From Bacteroidota bacterium (GTDB taxonomy: Bacteria; Bacteroidota; Bacteroidia; Bacteroidales; P3): DNA of 64,000 nt. The position numbers and the translations under genes are program-made. Each line of letters starts with the position of its first letter. Position 1 is the first letter of the stretch. The DNA lies in contig JAFNAQ010000003.1 in assembly GCA_017860275.1 (NCBI GenBank), positions 62,001-126,000 on the forward strand, given 5' to 3'. Positions 25,668 through 34,725 of this stretch are shown here, one piece after another. The notes under the pieces were generated by a model. That model saw only the letters and a program-made list of their open reading frames with translations, was not told where the DNA came from and did not search any database.

Positions 25668-26714
25668 CTATTCAACTAGTATTGTCTTGGTAGCAATTCC
25701 TCTTGGAGTGTGAAGTTTTACAATATATGTTCCGGCTCTTAGTGAACTAATATCTATTGTCTTCTCGTAGCTATTCATTGGTATGGTTTTTAGTTTTACT
25801 CCACTGATATTGTAAATATCTAATTCCTTAACCTTAAACTGACTTATGATATTTAGTTTATCTTTAGCTGGGTTTGGGTAAACATTGCATGTATTACTTA
25901 AATCCAATTCCTTAATACTACTTGTTGAATCGACTTTTGGGACTAAGATTATTGGTAAAAGTTCAATAAAAGTTTTTTGAAACATCTCATAAACTGTGTC
26001 ATCAGCAAATCGTATCCACTGACCATTCTTTTTTAAGAGTGGACTATAACTCGATTGACATCCAAGAATTGTATCTAAACATGGTGTTGTATCAAAAATA
26101 CTACAAGTGTGGTTAAACCTCATTGTTGTACCATAGGTAATTTTTGTCGTAGTTATATCTGCTGCCAAATAAAAATCCTTAATCTTTACTGCATCGGCAA
26201 AGTAGTAATTTTTCATAGGACAATCCCACATCTTTGGACTATACATTGCTGTATCTGCCGAAGTGATCGGAACACTAATTTTCTCACTAAAGTTAGAATC
26301 CAACAAACGAAATCTATATGTTCCATAAGAACCCAAAGGCAAAATACCGTGAGCTCGTGCGGCAACTCCACAAATAAATGCACTAGAATCTAAATGATAA
26401 GGCTGTGCAACACCCTCTGGCAAATAAGTATTATAAGACATAACAGCCCCTTCCAAATAAGTTAAAGGAATAGGATTCCCCAATGAATCATATTTCTCAA
26501 CGTAGCAATTTGATGCCTTTATTTCATACCAACCACTAAAACTTGAAGCTCCCCACACTATACCTGGTGCTCCCCAAATTGTATTAATTGAATCAAAAGA
26601 CATTTGACATCCGAGTAATTCAGGAGAATAATATATTACTGTATCATATTTTTGCTGAGCATTTGTTTGCATAAAAGCAAACACCAATGCTAAAATTAAA
26701 ACTATCTTTTTCAT
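25668..26714 (-). CDS. Secreted protein with type A T9SS sorting domain
   Basis: 348 residues: a signal peptide (MKKIVLILALVFAFMQTNAQ), a 240-residue region I do not recognise, and a C-terminal sorting domain (about 275-348) with NVYPNPAKDKLNI, NISGVKLKT and ISSLRAGTYIVKL. The middle contains six Cys, some in close pairs (for example DCPMKN and TIGCQSS), which suggests disulphides after export. It is presumably delivered to the cell surface by the T9SS. A promoter box lies 61 nt upstream, and palindromic array 3 is a further 200 bp beyond. Confidence 0.83.
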   Translation of the reverse strand: MKKIVLILALVFAFMQTNAQQKYDTVIYYSPELLGCQMSFDSINTIWGAPGIVWGASSFSGWYEIKASNCYVEKYDSLGNPIPLTYLEGAVMSYNTYLPEGVAQPYHLDSSAFICGVAARAHGILPLGSYGTYRFRLLDSNFSEKISVPITSADTAMYSPKMWDCPMKNYYFADAVKIKDFYLAADITTTKITYGTTMRFNHTCSIFDTTPCLDTILGCQSSYSPLLKKNGQWIRFADDTVYEMFQKTFIELLPIILVPKVDSTSSIKELDLSNTCNVYPNPAKDKLNIISQFKVKELDIYNISGVKLKTIPMNSYEKTIDISSLRAGTYIVKLHTPRGIATKTILVE

Positions 26715-26774
26715 TTGTTATGAGTTTGTGAGTAAAATATTTTTGTGTTTAATACCTCAACAAGTATTATAATA

Positions 26775-26782
26775 CAAAAGTA
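26775..26782 (-). promoter_or_regulatory. Promoter -7 box for the T9SS-substrate gene
   Basis: TACTTTTG on the minus strand, 60 nt before the ATG, matching TAnnTTTG. Confidence 0.55.
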
Positions 26783-26944
26783 AACAATAAAAATTGATAA
26801 GGAAAATATTTTAACAAATAAAAATTAGACGATAAATTGAATTAACCAACCCATTCACAAAAGATAAGTGGATGAAAGGCTTTTGTAAGGAATAATTGGA
26901 ATTTTATTTGATAAAAAACTACGGAGATTTGATTTTATGCTTAC

Positions 26945-27087
26945 AAATCCTTGTTTCGAAGTATTTTTTCCTTATTCTGATGTCAATATCATGGCATGAT
27001 GTTATTCACTTCATGGCATGATGTCTACAATATCATGCCATGAAGTTGGCAGGATCATGGCATGATGTTGAGATTAAAACAAGGATT
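26945..27087. repeat. Palindromic 22-bp array 3 (word TCATGGCATGA)
   Basis: TCATGGCATGA or its inverse TCATGCCATGA starts at 26989, 27011, 27033 and 27055: exactly 22 bp apart. The sequence between words is not conserved. The array is enclosed by AATCCTTGTTT (26946-26956) and its inverse AAACAAGGATT (27077-27087). The same AATCCTTGTTT pair occurs at array 2, 7.6 kb away. The 513-nt gap between the T9SS-substrate gene and the beta-barrel pair holds nothing else I can identify. Confidence 0.88.
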
Positions 27088-27227
27088 AAAAAGATTGTGA
27101 TAGGCTTTTGGTAGATTAGGATAGGATTAAACGAGTTTTTTATCAAGTATATTTAGGCAAAAACAAAAGGACGCTGAAATTAATTGAACCTCTCCTTTGA
27201 GTCTAATTCTTAACCAATTCTTTTCAT

Positions 27228-27905
27228 CTAAAAGTTATATCCTAAAGAGAAGAACATACAAATATCAGGATAGTAATAACCATATTCAGAATAATATACC
27301 CTTTTAAATTTGTTAAAACTATCACCTACATCACAAGAAAGTGTAAAGGAATACTTGTTATAGAAAGCAGATAACCCAACATTACCACCTAATCCAAAAT
27401 AATTACCATCATAAAAAAAGTAATCTTTTGATGTTTCTTTATCCGTAGGAGCATTTAAGTATCCTCCTACATAATCTATTTTTTCATTTATTCTCCCAAA
27501 TATAGTATATGAAACATAAGCACCTATCTGAGGTTTTAAGGTTAACTTTTCATTTATTGGAATATTATAGGTAAAAAGCAAAGGGATTTCCAATTGATAA
27601 TTATAATGTGTTACTTTTAAATATAGTGGGTCAGGAGCCACAAAGAAATGTCCCTCAATAGAAGGAAAGCCTTCTACTTTTGTTCCCTTATCAGCAAAAT
27701 AAACTCCGGGAAGGAAAGAAAACCTTGAAGAACCAATTGGAATATCTGCAACCCCTCCAATATGAATACCCGGTTTGAATTGATAGAGTGATTGAGCAGA
27801 ATTATACGTTGATAAACTCATTCCTGCTCTAACTCCGTATTTGGTTTGCGACATGGTTGCAATGCTTACAAATATAAGTGCAATTAAAATGATTGTCTTT
27901 TTCAT
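27228..27905 (-). CDS. Outer-membrane beta-barrel protein, PorT-like, tandem copy 1
   Basis: 225 residues with a signal peptide (cleavage near MSQ). Alternating strands, KYGVRAGMSLSTYN at the start, FLPGVYFADKGTKVEG in the middle, and a terminal Phe (FSLGYNF) give the typical small OMP_b-brl_2/PorT barrel of about eight strands. Function is not predictable. It is a tandem duplicate of the next gene: the first 75 residues are almost identical, whereas about 76-105 and 150-215 differ in sequence and length, as expected for surface loops. Confidence 0.82.
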   Translation of the reverse strand: MKKTIILIALIFVSIATMSQTKYGVRAGMSLSTYNSAQSLYQFKPGIHIGGVADIPIGSSRFSFLPGVYFADKGTKVEGFPSIEGHFFVAPDPLYLKVTHYNYQLEIPLLFTYNIPINEKLTLKPQIGAYVSYTIFGRINEKIDYVGGYLNAPTDKETSKDYFFYDGNYFGLGGNVGLSAFYNKYSFTLSCDVGDSFNKFKRVYYSEYGYYYPDICMFFSLGYNF

Positions 27906-27942
27906 AGCTGTTTCTTTTAATTCTTAATTAGTTTCTTTCTAT

Positions 27943-28617
27943 CTAAAAGTTATATCCTAAAGAGAAAAACATACATATATTTGGATAGTAAATATAATCA
28001 AAAAAATCTACCCCTCTAAAATCGTTATGATTATTACCGGCATCACAAGAAAGTGTAAAGGAATACTTGTTATAGAAAACAGATAAACCAACATTAACAC
28101 CAAATCCTAAATAATTATCATCATAAAAGAAGTAATCTCTTGATGCTTCTTTATCAAAAATTGGGTACCCAGCTACATATTCTATTTTTTCATTTACTCT
28201 TCCAAACATGGTATATGAAACATAAGCACCTATCTGAGGTTTTAAGGTTAGTTTTTCATTTATTGGAATCTTATAAGTAAAAAGCAATGGTATTTCTAAT
28301 TGATAGTTGTAATCCTCTTCATTAATATAATAATAATTATTACCAAAAGTAGCTTTTTTATTTATAATCCAAAAATCGTAACCTTCTACTTTTGTTCCTT
28401 TATCAGCAAAATAAACTCCGGGAAGAAAAGAAAACCTTGAAGAACCAATTGGAATATCTGCAACCCCTCCAATATGAATACCAGGTTTGAATTGATAGAG
28501 TGATTGAGCAGAATTATACGTTGATAAACTAATTCCTGCTCTTACTCCGTATTTGGTTTGCGACACGGTTGCAATGCTTACAAATATAAGTGCAATTATA
28601 ATGATTGTCTTTTTCAT
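27943..28617 (-). CDS. Outer-membrane beta-barrel protein, PorT-like, tandem copy 2
   Basis: 224 residues, same architecture as the gene 37 nt downstream: signal peptide, KYGVRAGISLSTYN, barrel strands, terminal FSLGYNF. Differences concentrate in predicted loops, for example a longer polar insert after the KVEGYD segment. The two probably form one transcript starting upstream of this copy. Sequence identical to the hydrogenase terminator arm (AAACAAAAGGACGCTGAAAT) occurs both before this copy and after copy 1. Confidence 0.82.
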   Translation of the reverse strand: MKKTIIIIALIFVSIATVSQTKYGVRAGISLSTYNSAQSLYQFKPGIHIGGVADIPIGSSRFSFLPGVYFADKGTKVEGYDFWIINKKATFGNNYYYINEEDYNYQLEIPLLFTYKIPINEKLTLKPQIGAYVSYTMFGRVNEKIEYVAGYPIFDKEASRDYFFYDDNYLGFGVNVGLSVFYNKYSFTLSCDAGNNHNDFRGVDFFDYIYYPNICMFFSLGYNF

Positions 28618-28692
28618 AGCTATTTTTTTAATTATTTATCTCTAATTAAACTAAAAACTTACGAAATTATTATCTTCTTGGGGTAAAAAACA

Positions 28693-28722
28693 AAAGGACG
28701 CTGAAATTAATCAACGTCCTTT
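28693..28722 (-). terminator. Terminator of the hydrogenase operon
   Basis: AAAGGACG and CGTCCTTT pair around a partly paired 14-nt loop, then TTGTTTTTT on the minus strand, about 40 nt past the hydC stop. Confidence 0.82.
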
Positions 28723-28760
28723 CTTTATTTATTGCAGTTTGTTTAAATTGCAATGGCTTA

Positions 28761-29243
28761 TTATGCGTTTCTGTATTCGTTAAGAATATCTTTTACTCCG
28801 TCTGGAGTTACACGTCCATAAACCTTTTCTCCTATTAGTACTACTGGAGCTAGTCCACATGCACCTACGCAGCGTAAACAGCTTATTGAGAATTTTCCGT
28901 CAGCTGTTGTTTCACCAACTGCTATCTTTAGTTCTCTCTTAAACTCGTCTAATACTTTTTCAGCTCCACGTACATAACATGCTGTTCCTGTACATACTGA
29001 AATTGGATGCTCGCCTTTTGGTAACATTGTGAAGAATGAGTAGAATGTTACAATACCATAGATATGTGCTACCGATACGTTTAGTTCGTGAGCTACTACT
29101 TCTTGTACTTCTGCTGGTAAATAACCAAACTCTCCTTGTACTTTGTGAAGGACATTTATTGCTTCGCCTGGTAGATTCCCAAAGTTTGCGCAAATTTCCT
29201 TGATTTTATTTATCTTGCTTTCTGCTAATTTTACTTTTGCCAT
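28761..29243 (-). CDS. hydC: NADH-linked [FeFe] hydrogenase subunit HydC (NuoE-like)
   Basis: 160 residues, the full NuoE length. An N-terminal helical bundle (residues 1-75, LPAEVQEVVAHELNVS) precedes a thioredoxin-like 2Fe-2S domain with Cys pairs in VCTGTACYVRGA and CLRCVGACGLAP, the four ligands of the cluster. In HydABC enzymes it relays electrons between the flavin subunit and HydA. Last gene of the operon, 13 nt after hydA and followed by a terminator; hydC is usually first in such operons, so the order here is a variant. Confidence 0.92.
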   Translation of the reverse strand: MAKVKLAESKINKIKEICANFGNLPGEAINVLHKVQGEFGYLPAEVQEVVAHELNVSVAHIYGIVTFYSFFTMLPKGEHPISVCTGTACYVRGAEKVLDEFKRELKIAVGETTADGKFSISCLRCVGACGLAPVVLIGEKVYGRVTPDGVKDILNEYRNA

Positions 29244-29256
29244 AGCTGTATTTTTT

Positions 29257-31029
29257 TTATCCTTCTACTTCAATATGTTTTGATTTGTCGAAATAGTGTG
29301 TGTGTAACAAGTGGTGAGATATTTCTCCACATGGTTCAACCAACCAATCCTTATACAATGCTGTAATAAATGGGTTTTCGTGTGATTTACGAATTGCTTT
29401 TCCTGCGTCTTCACGATAGATTGCTGCAAAACGTTTCTCGATGATGCTGAAGTCTCCATGATGGAAAGGTTGTCCTGCTCCACCGATACATCCTCCTGGG
29501 CATGCCATAACTTCTATTGCGTGGAAGTTTGATTTGCCTGTACGAACCTCATCTAATAGTTTTCTTGCATTTGCTAATCCGTGTGCTATTCCGATATGGA
29601 TTGGCGTGCCGTCAAAGTCTACTGTTGCTTTTCTTACTCCTTCTAGTCCACGTAATTCTTCAAAGTCTATCTTTGGTAATGATTTCTTTGTGAAGATTTC
29701 GTATGCTGTACGAGTTGCTGCTTCAATTACTCCTCCTGTTGCTCCGAAGATTACAGCAGCTCCAGTTGATTCCCCTAGTGGTTTGTCAAAATCTGCTTCT
29801 TCTAATGATTCAAAGTCAATATTGAATTGTCTGATTAGTTCTGCTAATTCACGAGTTGTTAATGCAAAGTCAACGTCTGGGTTGCCATTTTCTTTAAACT
29901 CGTCTCTTGAACATTCAAATTTCTTAGCAACACATGGCATGATTGATACTACAACCATATCTTCACGCTTGATACCAAGTTTATCTGCCCAATAGTTTTT
30001 AGCTACTGCTCCAAACATTTGTTGTGGCGATTTAGCTGTTGATGGCACGTCTAACATGTCTGGGTAGTTAGTTTCGAAGAAATTAACCCATCCTGGACAA
30101 CAAGATGTTAAGATTGGAAGTTTTACATTTTTGTCTCCTGCCATGAATTTTGATATTCTTGTCAAAAGCTCTGTTCCTTCTTCCATAATTGTTAAGTCCG
30201 CTGCAAAGTCTGTGTCGAATACGTAATCGAATCCGATTTTTCTAAGTGCTGCTGCCATCTTTCCAGTTACGATTGTTCCTGGTTCGTATCCAAATTCTTC
30301 TCCAAGAGCTACACGTACTGCTGGTGCAGTTTGAACGATAACTGTTTTCTTTGGATTAGATATTGCTGTGATTACTTGACGTGTGTTGTCTACTTCGCTT
30401 AATGCTCCTACTGGACAAGCCATTATACATTGACCGCAATATGTACATGGACTCTTTTCTAAGTCTTGTTCAAATGCTGGTGCAACTACTGCTTCAAAAC
30501 CTCTGTTTACTGCCGATAGTGCTCCTACTGTTTGCCATACGTTACATACTGTTTCGCAACGACGACACATTACGCATTTATCTATATCACGAATGATTGC
30601 TCTTGATGTATCTTTTCTGTAGGTTGATTGCTCTCCTTGGTAAGGGATTTCTCTTACTCCTAATCTTTGTGCTAGGTCTTGAAGTTCGCAATTTCCACTT
30701 TTTGGGCAGATTAAACAGTCAGCAGGGTGGTCTGAAAGTATCATTTCAAGTACAGTTCTACGAGCATTTACTACTCTTAGGCTGTGTGTATTGATTTTCA
30801 TTCCCTCCATTACCTCTGTTGCACATGCTGGAGCTAAATTTCTTCTTCCTTCTACCTCTACTACACAAATACGGCATCCGCCTGGGCGGTTTTCTAATAT
30901 TATTCCGTCTAATTCGTAATAACAAAGAGTAGGGATTTCAACACCTGCTGCACGAGCTGCTTTTAAAATGGTTATACCTTTCTCAACTTGCAGAGGCTTA
31001 TTATCTATTGTTATATTTATCATTTCCAT
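29257..31029 (-). CDS. hydA: [FeFe] hydrogenase catalytic subunit HydA (group A)
   Basis: 590 residues. An N-terminal 2Fe-2S domain (CYYELDG, GGCRICVVEV) is followed by the His/Cys 4Fe-4S site (DHPADCLICPKSGNC), two 4Fe-4S motifs (CVMCRRCETVC, CTYCGQCIMAC), and the H-cluster domain: L1 TSCCPGW (about 308), L2 MPCVAKKFE (about 364), L3 MACPGGCIGGAGQP (about 505). All H-cluster Cys are present. L3 reads GGAGQP where GGGQP is usual. It makes or oxidises H2. With NuoE- and NuoF-like partners it matches the bifurcating or NADH-dependent class, using NADH and ferredoxin. The maturation genes hydEFG are not in the window. Confidence 0.95.
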   Translation of the reverse strand: MEMINITIDNKPLQVEKGITILKAARAAGVEIPTLCYYELDGIILENRPGGCRICVVEVEGRRNLAPACATEVMEGMKINTHSLRVVNARRTVLEMILSDHPADCLICPKSGNCELQDLAQRLGVREIPYQGEQSTYRKDTSRAIIRDIDKCVMCRRCETVCNVWQTVGALSAVNRGFEAVVAPAFEQDLEKSPCTYCGQCIMACPVGALSEVDNTRQVITAISNPKKTVIVQTAPAVRVALGEEFGYEPGTIVTGKMAAALRKIGFDYVFDTDFAADLTIMEEGTELLTRISKFMAGDKNVKLPILTSCCPGWVNFFETNYPDMLDVPSTAKSPQQMFGAVAKNYWADKLGIKREDMVVVSIMPCVAKKFECSRDEFKENGNPDVDFALTTRELAELIRQFNIDFESLEEADFDKPLGESTGAAVIFGATGGVIEAATRTAYEIFTKKSLPKIDFEELRGLEGVRKATVDFDGTPIHIGIAHGLANARKLLDEVRTGKSNFHAIEVMACPGGCIGGAGQPFHHGDFSIIEKRFAAIYREDAGKAIRKSHENPFITALYKDWLVEPCGEISHHLLHTHYFDKSKHIEVEG

Positions 31030-31059
31030 TTTCGATTTAATTATATCGTAAACAAATCT

Positions 31060-32853
31060 TTATTGTATACTGATTGCACCAAATTTACATTTCTCGATAC
31101 AAGCACCACACTTGATACAAAGCTCAGTACTGATTACATGAGGCATCTTCTTTTCACCTTGGATTGCATTAACTGGGCAATTTCTTGCACATGCTGTACA
31201 TCCTACACAAGCTACTGGGTCAACAACGTATTGCATCAATGATTTACATACTCCAGCTCTACATTTTTTGTCTTTAATGTGCTCTACGTATTCATCATAG
31301 AAGTTTTCTATTGTTGAAAGAACTGGGTTTGGAGATGTTTGTCCTAATCCACAAAGAGCTGTATCTTTAATTACTCTTGATAAATTGGCTAGATTATCCA
31401 AATCTTCCATTGTTCCGTTTCCTTTAGTAATCTTTTCTAAGATTTCATATAAACGTTTGTTTCCGATACGACATGGGCTACATTTTCCACATGATTCTTC
31501 AACTGTAAATTCTAGGTAGAATTTAGCAATTGCAACCATACATGATGTTTCATCCATAACAACCATACCTCCTGAACCCATCATTGAGCCAACAGCTATT
31601 AGGTTATCATAATCGATTGGAGTGTCTAAGTGAGCCGATGTTAAACATCCACCTGATGGACCTCCTGTTTGTACTGCCTTGAATTGACGACCGTCTTTTA
31701 TGCCTCCACCAATTTCATAGATAATCTCTCTTAGAGTAATTCCCATTGGAACTTCAATAAGACCTACGTTGTTGATTTGACCTGCAAGTGCAAATACCTT
31801 AGTTCCTTTTGATTTTTCTGTACCTATTTTATTAAACCATTCTGCACCTTTGTTGATGATGATTGGAATATTTGCATAGGTTTCAACGTTATTTACGTTG
31901 GTTGGTTTTTTGTTATATCCTTCTTGTGCTGGGAATGGTGGTTTGAATGTTGGTTCTCCACGCATACCTTCCATTGAGTGAATAAGAGCTGTTTCTTCTC
32001 CACAAACGAAAGCACCTGCTCCGTAACGTAATTCAATGTCAAAATCAAATCCTGAACCAAAGATATCCTTTCCTAATAAACCAAAAGTACGAGCTTGTTC
32101 AAGAGCTGTTAATAATCTTTTGATTGCAAGTGGATATTCTGCACGGATATAGACTAATCCTTTTGTTGCTCCAATAGCATAACCATTGATAGCCATAGCT
32201 TCGATAACTGAATGAGGGTCTCCTTCTAGGATAGATCTATCCATGAAAGCTCCTGGGTCACCTTCGTCAGCATTACAAACTACATATTTTTGATCTGCAT
32301 GGTTTCCTGCTGCAATTTCCCACTTAAGACCTGTTGGGAAACCACCGCCTCCACGACCGCGTAGTCCTGAAAGTTTTATTTCTTTTACAACTTCCTCTGG
32401 TTTCATTTCTCCAAGGCATTTTGCTAAAGCAGAATAACCATCTTCTGAAATATACTCCTCGATATTTTCTGGGTCAATAAATCCACAGTTACGTAATGCT
32501 ATACGTAATTGTTTTTTGTAGAATCCCATATGTTTAGAGTCAGCAACTTGTTGCTTGTTCTCTGGGTCAACGTAAAGTAAACGTGTTACTTTTCTTCCTT
32601 TTACAACGTGTTCTTCGATAATCTCTCTAGCATCTTCAGGTTTAACCTCTGTGTAGAAAGTATTGTCTGGCATCACTTTAACGATTGGTCCCTTTTCGCA
32701 GAAACCAAAACAACCTGTAAGGATAACCTGAACTTCGTTTTCTAAACCTTTGTCCTTGAGACCGTTTTTTAAATTTTGAGCGATCTCTTGGCTCTGTGAT
32801 GCATTACATCCTGTACCTCCACAGATAAGTAAGTGCATTTTGAATTTAGCCAT
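31060..32853 (-). CDS. hydB: Hydrogenase flavin subunit HydB (NuoF-like)
   Basis: 597 residues, the fused form. Residues 1-100 are a thioredoxin-like 2Fe-2S domain (CGGTGCNASQ, CFGFCEKGP). The NuoF core has the NADH-binding GLRGRGGGGFPTGLKW (about 170) and FMN region (NADEGDPGAFMDR), then the 4Fe-4S site ESCGKCSPCRIGNKR (about 465). At the C terminus two ferredoxin motifs (CVGCTACARNC, CIKCGACIEKC) complete the HydB pattern. This subunit takes electrons from NADH and, in bifurcating enzymes, splits them with ferredoxin. It lies 41 nt after the small ferredoxin-like gene and 30 nt before hydA. Confidence 0.95.
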   Translation of the reverse strand: MAKFKMHLLICGGTGCNASQSQEIAQNLKNGLKDKGLENEVQVILTGCFGFCEKGPIVKVMPDNTFYTEVKPEDAREIIEEHVVKGRKVTRLLYVDPENKQQVADSKHMGFYKKQLRIALRNCGFIDPENIEEYISEDGYSALAKCLGEMKPEEVVKEIKLSGLRGRGGGGFPTGLKWEIAAGNHADQKYVVCNADEGDPGAFMDRSILEGDPHSVIEAMAINGYAIGATKGLVYIRAEYPLAIKRLLTALEQARTFGLLGKDIFGSGFDFDIELRYGAGAFVCGEETALIHSMEGMRGEPTFKPPFPAQEGYNKKPTNVNNVETYANIPIIINKGAEWFNKIGTEKSKGTKVFALAGQINNVGLIEVPMGITLREIIYEIGGGIKDGRQFKAVQTGGPSGGCLTSAHLDTPIDYDNLIAVGSMMGSGGMVVMDETSCMVAIAKFYLEFTVEESCGKCSPCRIGNKRLYEILEKITKGNGTMEDLDNLANLSRVIKDTALCGLGQTSPNPVLSTIENFYDEYVEHIKDKKCRAGVCKSLMQYVVDPVACVGCTACARNCPVNAIQGEKKMPHVISTELCIKCGACIEKCKFGAISIQ

Positions 32854-32894
32854 ATATTTTTCCTCCTAAAAGTTGAATGAATTATAGGTATTGA

Positions 32895-33287
32895 TTATTT
32901 GTTAATTGTTTCGTAGTTAACTGGTATTATACCATCTACTAATTCGCCATCTTTGATATATTTCTCAATGATTTCATCAGCTTTTTTAGTATCCACATAT
33001 CCGAATACTATTGGTTCCTTTCCAGGAAGTGTAACTTCGATTGTTGGTTCAGCATGGCAATATCCCATACAACCTGTTTGAGTGAATACCACATTCATCC
33101 CTCTTTTGTCTGTTTCTGCCATCATATAGTCCATAATTGTTTTAGCACCTGCAGCAATACCACAAGTAGCCATAGCAACTCTTACATGAACTAAACCTTC
33201 AGCATTTCCTTTTTCGCGAGTTTCTATCTTCGCTTGGATACTTTGCTTTATAGCTTTTAAATCAGCTAACGATTTGATTTGTGTCAT
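32895..33287 (-). CDS. Small 2Fe-2S thioredoxin-like ferredoxin of the hydrogenase operon
   Basis: 130 residues. A lone thioredoxin-fold 2Fe-2S domain with Cys in ATCGIAAGAK and QTGCMGYCHAEP, like the N-terminal part of HydB. It opens the operon (MTQIKSLADLKAIKQSI). Such small ferredoxins accompany HydB/HydA in many Firmicutes and Bacteroidetes clusters and are thought to act as an extra electron relay. Translation starts with a good Shine-Dalgarno (GGAGG). Confidence 0.85.
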   Translation of the reverse strand: MTQIKSLADLKAIKQSIQAKIETREKGNAEGLVHVRVAMATCGIAAGAKTIMDYMMAETDKRGMNVVFTQTGCMGYCHAEPTIEVTLPGKEPIVFGYVDTKKADEIIEKYIKDGELVDGIIPVNYETINK

Positions 33288-33338
33288 TTTGGAAACCTCC
33301 TATTTAGTTTTTTGAACAAAATTTATTATTCTTATTTC

Positions 33339-33376
33339 TGCGATTTATCGCATAAAAAATCATAGCTGCAAAGATA
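33339..33376 (-). promoter_or_regulatory. Hydrogenase operon promoter with inverted repeat
   Basis: The -7 box TATCTTTGC lies at 33368-33376 (minus strand). Just downstream, around the expected transcript start, TGCGATTTATCGCA (33339-33352) is a perfect 5-bp inverted repeat with a 4-nt spacer. It could be a repressor operator or a short leader hairpin. It does not match the Rex consensus. Confidence 0.5.
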
Positions 33377-33449
33377 TAGCTTATTTTCGAAATATCAAAC
33401 CTTTGAGTTTATATTTTTAGAATGAAATAGGATGTATTTGAAAATATTT

Positions 33450-34583
33450 TTACTCGAATAATATTGAGAATCCTAATTGATTAAAATCCATTAAATTTCT
33501 GAATTGTCCATATGGAATAATTCCATGATAATATCTTAATCCAAAACCTAAACGATGTAGCTTCATCAACCTTGGATTATTATATCTAAAACCTGCAAAA
33601 AAGTTCAAATTAAACCAATTCATCTCATTAAAATTAAATATTCCATCTTCTCTTATTGGCTCATAATACTCCATTTTTTTTATATAATCATTGAAAAGAT
33701 AATTTACTCTTGAACGACATTCAAAAGAAAAGACTCCTTGTAGATTACTATTTTTAGATGTATTGGTTTGATATTCTAGTTGGAAATAAAACTCAAATGG
33801 GGATTCTTTGCTATTTAGGAGTTTTATGTCTCCGTTAGGTGTGGATAATATATTATACCATCCTTTCGTAAATTTCTGAATCATTAAGGCCCCAAATCTC
33901 GCAGATAAGTTACTATTATTTGTTCCATCATGATCATTGAGAGTAAACATTAGTTCATAAAAATTATATGATACATTTACTCTAATAATCGACAATCCAT
34001 CTTGAATTCTTTTTAGAGCCAATTCATCTCCGATATGTGTGCATTCATGTTTCATCGGAGAAAGTCTTAATGAATAATTTCTTATTCCCAAAAGCTTCTT
34101 ATTCTCAAACCTATGGATAAAGCCAAATTCTGGTAAACCAAAACGATACTGAGTATTAATAATTGGAGCAGTAGTTCTTTCAAACATATCTAACCAAACA
34201 TCAATTAAAAATGGCACAGTTACAGAGAAACCATTTCTCCCTGAATTAAAATTTCCTGCCCAAACAGGAAAGTCTACACCTAGATTTGAGAACACATATA
34301 ATCTATTTTTTGTCCCCTTGTTTGCCCAGTCATACTCCTTTGCGTAATTTGTAGCTAACGCAATTTCGCCTCTTGAGATTGTTGAATTAATATCTGCCCA
34401 AAAATACTTATTCCATGTACAAGTTCTAGAAATCCCTTCTTTGAAACTTGAATTACCTTCATAATTAGAAAAATCAATAACCTTACCATCTATAGTAGGA
34501 GTCAAATGAGTATTATTTTGCGCATTAAGAATTATTGCGAACAAAATAGAAAAAATGATTAGAATTATATTCTTGTTTCCCAT
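33450..34583 (-). CDS. Predicted outer-membrane beta-barrel protein, unknown function
   Basis: 377 residues with a signal peptide (cleavage near LNAQ), many alternating aromatic strands and a C terminus ending in LGFSILFE, consistent with an outer-membrane barrel. A central stretch MKHECTHIGDELALKR holds a His-rich motif and recalls DUF1207-type proteins, but the match is weak. It is separated from the hydrogenase operon by the latter's promoter, so a functional link is not implied. A TCTACAAC/GTTGTAGA hairpin (34619-34643) lies in the leader. Confidence 0.65.
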   Translation of the reverse strand: MGNKNIILIIFSILFAIILNAQNNTHLTPTIDGKVIDFSNYEGNSSFKEGISRTCTWNKYFWADINSTISRGEIALATNYAKEYDWANKGTKNRLYVFSNLGVDFPVWAGNFNSGRNGFSVTVPFLIDVWLDMFERTTAPIINTQYRFGLPEFGFIHRFENKKLLGIRNYSLRLSPMKHECTHIGDELALKRIQDGLSIIRVNVSYNFYELMFTLNDHDGTNNSNLSARFGALMIQKFTKGWYNILSTPNGDIKLLNSKESPFEFYFQLEYQTNTSKNSNLQGVFSFECRSRVNYLFNDYIKKMEYYEPIREDGIFNFNEMNWFNLNFFAGFRYNNPRLMKLHRLGFGLRYYHGIIPYGQFRNLMDFNQLGFSILFE

Positions 34584-34670
34584 TAGATTTATTATTTAAA
34601 GGGATTAATCCTCTATAATCTACAACAACTAAAGCGTTGTAGAGTTTAAAACAAAATGAGGGAAAACAAA

Positions 34671-34701
34671 AAGGGATGTAAAATATGCTTTTACATCCCT
34701 T
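34671..34701 (-). terminator. Terminator of the DUF2436 gene
   Basis: AAGGGATGTAAAA and TTTTACATCCCTT form a perfect 13-bp stem with a 5-nt loop, 25 nt past the stop codon. Confidence 0.9.
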
Positions 34702-34725
34702 ATACTTTTTTGTATTGTTTGTTAT

